Shown here: piece after piece, positions 6,673-10,826 of the stretch
Numbering within the stretch: position 1 is the first letter of the stretch
Layout of the letters: each line of letters starts with the position of its first letter
Assembly: GCA_945876515.1 (NCBI GenBank)
Contig: CAMCPF010000059.1
Location: 1-10,826 of the forward strand
Reading direction: 5' to 3'
DNA length: 10,826 bases
Origin: Candidatus Kuenenia stuttgartensis
Lineage (GTDB): Bacteria; Planctomycetota; Planctomycetia; Pirellulales; UBA1268
The notes under the pieces: model-generated
The model's input: the letters and a program-made list of their open reading frames with translations, nothing else
Databases searched by the model: none
What the model was told of the DNA's origin: nothing
Made by a program: the position numbers and the translations under genes

Positions 6673-7548
6673 ATGCAGGCCGCCACCAAGCCCGAAGCAC
6701 AACCGGCCGGCGAGCCGCCGCCGGCGGACCGCCTGGTCGCCGTGGCCGGCGGGTTCGAGGTGGAGTCGGAGGTGCACGAGAGCGTGCAGGCGGAGCGGCC
6801 CGTGCTCGAGATCGACCGCTTCAACCTCTGGTATGGCTCGAAGCAGGCGCTCCATCGGATCACGATGCCGATCCCGAACGCCAAGGTGACCGCGCTCGTG
6901 GGCCCCAGCGGCTGCGGCAAGTCGACGCTCTTGCGGAGCGTGAACCGGCTCAACGACCTGGTGCGAAACGTGCGGATCACGGGTGATATGCGGCTCAACG
7001 GCGACTCGATCTACGACCCGCGGATGGACGTGATCGAGCTCCGCAAGCGGATGGGAATGGTGTTTCAGAAGCCCAACCCCTTCCCGATGAGCATCTACGA
7101 GAACGTGGTCTACGCCCTGCGGATCGACGGCGAGAGCAACCGCGGCGTGCTCGACGAGGTGTGCGAGATCAGCCTGCGGGGAGCGGCGCTCTGGGACGAG
7201 GTGAAGGACCGCCTCCAGGACAGCGCCCTGGGGCTCTCCGGCGGCCAGCAGCAGCGGCTCTGCATCGCCCGCGCGATCGCGGCGGAGCCGGAGGTGCTGC
7301 TGCTCGACGAGCCCTGCTCGGCCCTCGATCCGATCGCCACCGGCAAGATCGAGGATCTGATCCAGGAACTCCGCGGCCGCTACTCCGTCTTGATGGTGAC
7401 CCATAACATGCAGCAGGCCAGCCGCACCAGCGACTACACCGCCTTCATGTACCTGGGCCGCCTGATCGAGTACGGCGCGACGCCTGACATCTTCACCAAG
7501 CCCGTCCTCCGCGAGACGGAGGCCTACGTCACGGGCCGGTTTGGCTGA
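6673..7548 (+). CDS. pstB: PstB, phosphate ABC transporter ATP-binding protein
   Basis: ATPase that powers phosphate import, docking on the EAA loops of PstC and PstA at the cytoplasmic face. All nucleotide-binding motifs are intact in the 291-residue product: Walker A GPSGCGKST (77-85), Q-loop Gln132 in VFQKPNPFPMS (a PstB-specific signature), ABC signature LSGGQ (188-192), Walker B VLLLDEP (208-214), D-loop SALD (216-219) and switch His244 (MVTHN). The fold begins near residue 44 (VLEIDRFNLWYGS). The first 43 residues are a Pro/Ala/Glu-rich extension that typical PstB proteins of about 255-260 residues lack. The ATG at 6673 is preceded by GGGAG at a 6-base distance. It lies 43 bases after pstA and 14 bases before phoU. 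Confidence 0.97.
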   Translation: MQAATKPEAQPAGEPPPADRLVAVAGGFEVESEVHESVQAERPVLEIDRFNLWYGSKQALHRITMPIPNAKVTALVGPSGCGKSTLLRSVNRLNDLVRNVRITGDMRLNGDSIYDPRMDVIELRKRMGMVFQKPNPFPMSIYENVVYALRIDGESNRGVLDEVCEISLRGAALWDEVKDRLQDSALGLSGGQQQRLCIARAIAAEPEVLLLDEPCSALDPIATGKIEDLIQELRGRYSVLMVTHNMQQASRTSDYTAFMYLGRLIEYGATPDIFTKPVLRETEAYVTGRFG

Positions 7549-7562
7549 CCGTCCGGCGCATC

Positions 7563-8225
7563 ATGACACGTCATATCGAGCGGCAGATCGAGAACCTGAA
7601 GGAGCGGATCCTCCGGGTCGGCACGATGGTCGAGGAGGCCATCTCGAAGTCGATCACGGCGCTGATCAACCGCGACGTGCCGCTGGCCCAGCGGGTGATG
7701 GCCAACGACGAGGAGATCGACCGGATGGAGGTCGAGGTAGAGGAGGAGTGCCTCAAGATCCTCGCCCTCTACCAGCCGGTGGCCGCCGACCTGCGGTTCG
7801 TGGTGGCCGTGCTGAAGATCAACAACGATCTGGAGCGCATGGGCGACCTTGCCAAGAACATCGCCAAGCGGGTGGCCCAACTGGCCGACGCTCCCAAGAT
7901 CGATCTCCCTCCGGAGATCCGCTCGATGGCGATGCAGGCACAGGAGATGGTCAAGCAGTGTCTCGACGCCGTGGTTCGGGGCGACCCGGCCCTGGCCCGG
8001 CAGGTCCGCGAGGAGGACGACGTCGTGGACGCGGGACGGCAGCGGATCCAGCGGCGGGTGATGCAGGGCATCAAGGACGACCCGGAGAACGCCGAGAGCC
8101 TGCTGCGGATCAACTCGGTCTCCAAGCACATCGAGCGGATCGCCGACATGGCCACGAACATCGCCGAGGACGTGGTCTACATGGTGGAGGGGGAGATCGT
8201 CCGGCACCGGGCCGAGACGACGTGA
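7563..8225 (+). CDS. phoU: PhoU, phosphate signalling regulator and negative modulator of Pst
   Basis: PhoU links the Pst transporter to the PhoR histidine kinase: it keeps the Pho regulon off when phosphate is plentiful and restrains uptake. The 220-residue, wholly helical product has the normal family length and two three-helix-bundle repeats. The paired metal-binding E-x-x-x-D signatures are both visible: ERMGD (91-95, within NNDLERMGDLAKNI) and ERIAD (191-195, within SKHIERIADMATNI). YQPVAADLRFV (70-80) is another conserved stretch. No membrane segment or signal peptide is present, so it is cytoplasmic, at the membrane face. The ATG at 7563 lacks a clear Shine-Dalgarno, so translation probably depends on coupling with pstB, whose stop is 14 bases upstream. 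It is the last gene of the operon, followed by a probable terminator. Confidence 0.96.
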   Translation: MTRHIERQIENLKERILRVGTMVEEAISKSITALINRDVPLAQRVMANDEEIDRMEVEVEEECLKILALYQPVAADLRFVVAVLKINNDLERMGDLAKNIAKRVAQLADAPKIDLPPEIRSMAMQAQEMVKQCLDAVVRGDPALARQVREEDDVVDAGRQRIQRRVMQGIKDDPENAESLLRINSVSKHIERIADMATNIAEDVVYMVEGEIVRHRAETT

Positions 8226-8251
8226 CGGGCGGAATGGGTGGGTGCCCGCAC

Positions 8252-8281
8252 CGGCCGGAGGCCGCTTTTGCCACTTTTTTT
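8252..8281 (+). terminator. Probable intrinsic terminator of the pst-phoU operon
   Basis: CGGCC (8252-8256) and GGCCG (8260-8264) form a 5-base all-GC stem with a GGA loop, followed by CTTTT (8265-8269) and a second run of seven T (8275-8281). It sits 26 bases after the phoU stop. The stem is short, but the T runs are striking in such GC-rich DNA. A smaller hairpin, GGTG-CCCG-CACC (8241-8252), lies just before it and shares base 8252. Confidence 0.5.
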
Positions 8282-8296
8282 CCGCGGTGGTAGCCT
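8268..8296 (+). promoter_or_regulatory. Predicted sigma70-type promoter of the secreted-protein gene
   Basis: TTGCCA (8268-8273, 5 of 6 to the -35 consensus) is followed after 17 bases by TAGCCT (8291-8296), which keeps T1, A2 and T6 of the -10. The -10 is preceded by TGG (8288-8290), an extended -10 TGn motif. Transcription should begin near 8303, leaving about 34 bases before ATG 8337. The -35 begins in the T run of the upstream terminator, and the spacer contains the second T run. Confidence 0.5.
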
Positions 8297-8336
8297 TTGG
8301 CCGCTGGTTGGCCGATCGTCCGTGGGAGCCCACTCG

Positions 8337-9692
8337 ATGTCGTTGCGTTCGTTGCTCGCGCTCGTCGCTGCCGGACTGCTGCTCGCTCAAGCCCGGGGTG
8401 AGGATCCGGTGCTCGTCTCGATCACCGGGCCGCTTGTGGGCCGGGTCGGCGACCGCGTGTCGTTCGAGGTGGAACTGGTCAACCGCTCAGGCCAGCCGCT
8501 GCAGAGGCTCCGGGTGATCGACTACTTCGACGCCGGCTTCCACCACGACGCGTCGGCGAGCCCGATCGAGCAGAAGGGCACGATCGACCTCGCTCCCGGC
8601 ACGGCGCGACGCCTGACGCTCGACTTCCTGCTCGACGAGCCGGGCAGGCAGTGTCACCGGGTGGCGATCCTCGACCAGTCACAGCGAAATCTGGGCGGCG
8701 CCCAGCATTGCGTCGAGGTGGCACCGAATCCGACCTTCGTGCCGCCGCCGGCAGCCCCTCCCTCGACGGTCAACGTGCCGGAGCCGCCGCGGTTCAGTCC
8801 GCCGGCGGTCACCACGCCGCCACCGCTCGCGCCGCCGCCCGCCAGCCCGCTGGCTGCGGCGCCGCTGGCTGCGGCTCCCCTCGCCGCGGCGACCCCGCCG
8901 GCGACCGTACCGCTGGCGACCGGCGCCCCGGCGATCGAGCTGGATCTCAATGGGCCTGCTCAGGTGTCGGCGGGCGACGTCGTGAAGTACGTGGCGATCA
9001 TCAAGAACAACGGAACCGCCGCATCGCAGCCGGTCACGCTCGAGTTTTCCTGGGACCAGCACCTGAGTCCGCTCGAGGCCTCCGATGGCTACGAACTCGC
9101 CGGCTCGAAGGTGACGTGGACGATTCCCGCGCTCGAGCCGAAGGGTGCCCAGGAGCGGCAGATCAACCTGCGGGCCGAGGCCGCGCCGGGCACGTTTCGC
9201 GACTCGCCCCCGACCCGGGCCTGCGTGCGGGCGGTGCTCTCGGGCCTGGCCGGCGGCTCGTTGCTCGCCGACGACGCCTGCGTAGGGATCGCCTCGACCA
9301 CGCCCCGGCCGCGGGTCCGGTCGCCCTCCGAGGCCGGGCTGCGGCTCACGCTTGCCGATCTCGACGATCCCGTCCGGCAGGGCGACGCGACCACGCTCGT
9401 CTGCACCGTCACCAACGGCGGCACGCTCCCCAGCGGTCCGCTGGACGTGGTGGTGATGCTCCCCGAAGGGGCGCGGATGGTGGGCGACCCAATCCCGGCG
9501 CGGGTCCGGGTCGAGAGCTCGCGGGTGAACTTCGGATCCGTGGCGTCGATCCCGCCCGGCGGCCGCCAGGCCTTCGAGGTCTCCTACCGGCTCGCGTCCG
9601 CCGGCACCGGCACGGCCTCGGCGATCCTCAGCGGCGGCGAACTCGACGGCTCGCTCGAGCGGAACTGCCAGACGACGTTCCTGGAGCCCTGA
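8337..9692 (+). CDS. Secreted multi-domain protein with DUF11/CARDB-like beta-sandwich repeats, function unknown
   Basis: 451 residues from ATG 8337, with GGGAG (8324-8328) 8 bases upstream. A short signal peptide (about 1-21, hydrophobic LLALVAAGLLLA, cleavage near QARGED) predicts export. The mature protein has three beta-rich modules: about 24-130, 198-318 and 333-449. Each has the flavour of DUF11/CARDB domains found in bacterial surface proteins, with phrases such as VSFEVELVNRSGQPL, VKYVAIIKNNGTAASQPVT and TTLVCTVTNGGTLPSGPL. Each contains exactly two cysteines (106/125, 296/315, 356/444), suggesting one disulfide per module. Modules 1 and 2 are joined by a Pro/Ala-rich linker (about 133-198) with a PLAAA triplet repeat. 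No membrane anchor, lipobox, sorting signal or catalytic motif is visible. It appears to have its own promoter, so co-regulation with phosphate uptake is not implied. The domain assignment is by pattern only; the function is unknown, perhaps envelope structure or adhesion. Confidence 0.85.
   Translation: MSLRSLLALVAAGLLLAQARGEDPVLVSITGPLVGRVGDRVSFEVELVNRSGQPLQRLRVIDYFDAGFHHDASASPIEQKGTIDLAPGTARRLTLDFLLDEPGRQCHRVAILDQSQRNLGGAQHCVEVAPNPTFVPPPAAPPSTVNVPEPPRFSPPAVTTPPPLAPPPASPLAAAPLAAAPLAAATPPATVPLATGAPAIELDLNGPAQVSAGDVVKYVAIIKNNGTAASQPVTLEFSWDQHLSPLEASDGYELAGSKVTWTIPALEPKGAQERQINLRAEAAPGTFRDSPPTRACVRAVLSGLAGGSLLADDACVGIASTTPRPRVRSPSEAGLRLTLADLDDPVRQGDATTLVCTVTNGGTLPSGPLDVVVMLPEGARMVGDPIPARVRVESSRVNFGSVASIPPGGRQAFEVSYRLASAGTGTASAILSGGELDGSLERNCQTTFLEP
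8847..8891 (+). repeat. Three 15-base tandem repeats encoding PLAAA in the linker
   Basis: Units 8847-8861, 8862-8876 and 8877-8891 each encode PLAAA (residues 171-185 of the secreted protein). The first two differ only at the last base; the third has synonymous changes, so it is older or under selection at the protein level. The array lies in a disordered linker, where unit gain or loss would change its length without breaking the frame. Confidence 0.8.
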
Positions 9693-9734
9693 GGCAGTTC
9701 GGGTGGCGGCGGCAGCGGCCACAGGAGGACGGCG

Positions 9735-10826
9735 TCAGGGATTCGGGGCCACGGCGGGCAGCGGCACCACCTCGGGGACGGGGGCGAGCAGTTGCGTCTG
9801 CTCCAGCCCGGTGCCGAACACGTCGAGCGAGGTGTCGGATGCGCGGAGGTTGGCATCGGCCCGCCAGTATTCCTGCCGGGCCGCGATCTCCAAGAGATCC
9901 GCGTCGAACTTGGCCTGCTCGCGGAGCGTGACCCGGAGAATGTCGCTGCGGCCCAGCCGGAACTGCTCCCGTTCCGCCTCGGCGACCAGGGCTGCGAGTT
10001 CCTCCTGCTGGACGGCCTGCTTGTGGAACTCGAAGGCCCGCTCCAGCTTGGAGTAGGCGTCTTGCACCTCCGCCCGCACGGAGTCGAAGGTGAACTCCAG
10101 CCGCCGGTCGAGCTGCACGAGCTGCGAGTCGACCGATTGGAGGCGGCCGCGGGCGTTCCGCCGCTGGGCCGGCATCTGAAACACGAGCGCCGCCTGCAGC
10201 ACCTGGCGGTCAAGGCCGTCGATGCCCGAGAGCGGGCTCTTGCCGAAGCCGGCATCCTGGTTGCCGTAGACCTGTCCGTCGATGTTCGGGAGGGTGTCGT
10301 TGGCCGCCAGCCGCCGCTCGACGAACAGTTTTTCCCGCTCGAGCGACAGCCGCTGAAACTCGGGCCGAGCCGCGATCGCACGCGCGAGCGAGGCATCGTA
10401 GACCGTGGCCGATGGCTCCACCGGCTCGGGCAGCGGCTGCATCCGCCGGCGGGCGGGCAGGAGCGGCTTCCCGCCGGAGTCGCGCAGGAAGAGCGAGAGG
10501 TCGATCGTGGAGAGTTGCACCTCGCGGTCGGCCTGCACGAGCAGGCCCCGTCGGAGGGCGATGTTCTTCTGGTTGTCCACCCGCTCGATGTTGGCCATCA
10601 CGCCCCGGTCCACCTTGGCGGCGATCTCGCCGTCGCGGCGGACGGCGAGGGCCTCGAGCCGCTTGGCCGCCCCCTCCCGCTCGCCGCTGCCCACCCAGTT
10701 CCAGTAGGCGAGGGCCGCGGACCGCATGTAGTCGAGCCGGCTCCGCACGATCGTCGGCTCGGCGATCGCCTGGTCGAGCCGGGCTTTGTCGCGGCCGGCT
10801 CGCGCGGAATCGATGTCGCGTTCCCG
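9735..10826 (-). CDS. TolC-family outer-membrane efflux protein, C-terminal part, 5' truncated
   Basis: Outer-membrane/periplasmic channel component of a tripartite export system (OEP family, PF02321 type). The frame is open to the right edge, so the internal GTG at 10748 is not the start; about 363 residues are visible and the N-terminus lies outside. Numbering from the window edge, the end of the first OEP repeat shows a long heptad-like helix and the typical ALAYWNWVGSGE and IDLSLFLRDSGGKPLLP segments (near 37-49 and 108-124). The second repeat starts with LARAIAARPEFQRLSLEREK, then the outer-membrane strand region and long helices, including FRLGRSDILRVTLREQ, a family hallmark. The tail after residue about 340 is short and Pro-rich, ending at TGA 9737-9735. 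Substrate cannot be deduced: the inner-membrane pump and adaptor are not in the window. It converges on the secreted-protein gene with 42 bases between the two stops. Confidence 0.9.
   Translation of the reverse strand, partial: RERDIDSARAGRDKARLDQAIAEPTIVRSRLDYMRSAALAYWNWVGSGEREGAAKRLEALAVRRDGEIAAKVDRGVMANIERVDNQKNIALRRGLLVQADREVQLSTIDLSLFLRDSGGKPLLPARRRMQPLPEPVEPSATVYDASLARAIAARPEFQRLSLEREKLFVERRLAANDTLPNIDGQVYGNQDAGFGKSPLSGIDGLDRQVLQAALVFQMPAQRRNARGRLQSVDSQLVQLDRRLEFTFDSVRAEVQDAYSKLERAFEFHKQAVQQEELAALVAEAEREQFRLGRSDILRVTLREQAKFDADLLEIAARQEYWRADANLRASDTSLDVFGTGLEQTQLLAPVPEVVPLPAVAPNP

Noticed and set aside
8238..8336. GTG at 8238 as the start of the secreted-protein gene
   Set aside because: It lies before the terminator and promoter, and ATG 8337 has both a ribosome binding site and a signal peptide directly after it.
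9687..9740. Inverted repeat CCCTGA (9687-9692) and TCAGGG (9735-9740) at the convergent gene ends, considered as a bidirectional terminator
   Set aside because: The arms are only 6 bases with a 42-base loop and no T tracts. They arise because both proteins end in Pro followed by TGA. No convincing terminator is visible in the 42-base gap.

Overview
The window is a high-GC bacterial chromosome segment. It is dominated by one complete phosphate-uptake operon, pstS-pstC-pstA-pstB-phoU (about 1347-8225, + strand). Codons end mostly in G or C, which is why long open frames appear on both strands. The diderm traits (secreted binding protein, TolC-type outer-membrane protein), the secreted protein with DUF11/CARDB-like repeats and the very high GC suggest a member of Planctomycetota or a similar GC-rich diderm. 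That assignment is inference from gene style; there is no rRNA or other marker gene here.

Layout. 1-1135: the C-terminal part of a delta-1-pyrroline-5-carboxylate (glutamate semialdehyde) dehydrogenase, the last step of proline breakdown, cut by the left edge. 1136-1346: a 211-base regulatory gap. It holds a recognisable PHO box (two 7-base half sites with an 11-base period), a -10-like element 10 bases downstream of it, and an overlapping housekeeping-type promoter. 1347-8225: the pst operon. 8226-8336: a GC-rich hairpin plus T tracts (probable terminator) that runs directly into a promoter for the next gene. 8337-9692: a secreted, disulfide-rich multi-domain protein of unknown function. 9735-10826 (- strand): the C-terminal part of a TolC-family outer-membrane efflux protein, convergent and cut by the right edge.

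How the genes work together. PstS captures phosphate in the periplasm. PstC and PstA form the inner-membrane channel, PstB drives it with ATP, and PhoU couples transporter state to the PhoR/PhoB sensor pathway and limits uptake. PhoR/PhoB are not in the window, but the PHO box implies they exist. Both permeases are much larger than the E. coli type. PstC carries a periplasmic domain of about 430 residues with roughly seven WD-like blades, plus an extra membrane insertion inside the permease core. PstA carries a periplasmic domain of about 255 residues with a charged helical, probably coiled-coil, segment. From memory, this matches the large Pst cassette of Pseudomonas and Vibrio, so it is a known but functionally unexplained architecture.

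I found no CRISPR array, insertion sequence, tRNA, rRNA or phage gene, and nothing I would call a wholly new system. The points most worth a second look are the oversized permease domains, the compact Pho regulatory region, the terminator-promoter overlap after phoU and the uncharacterised secreted protein.
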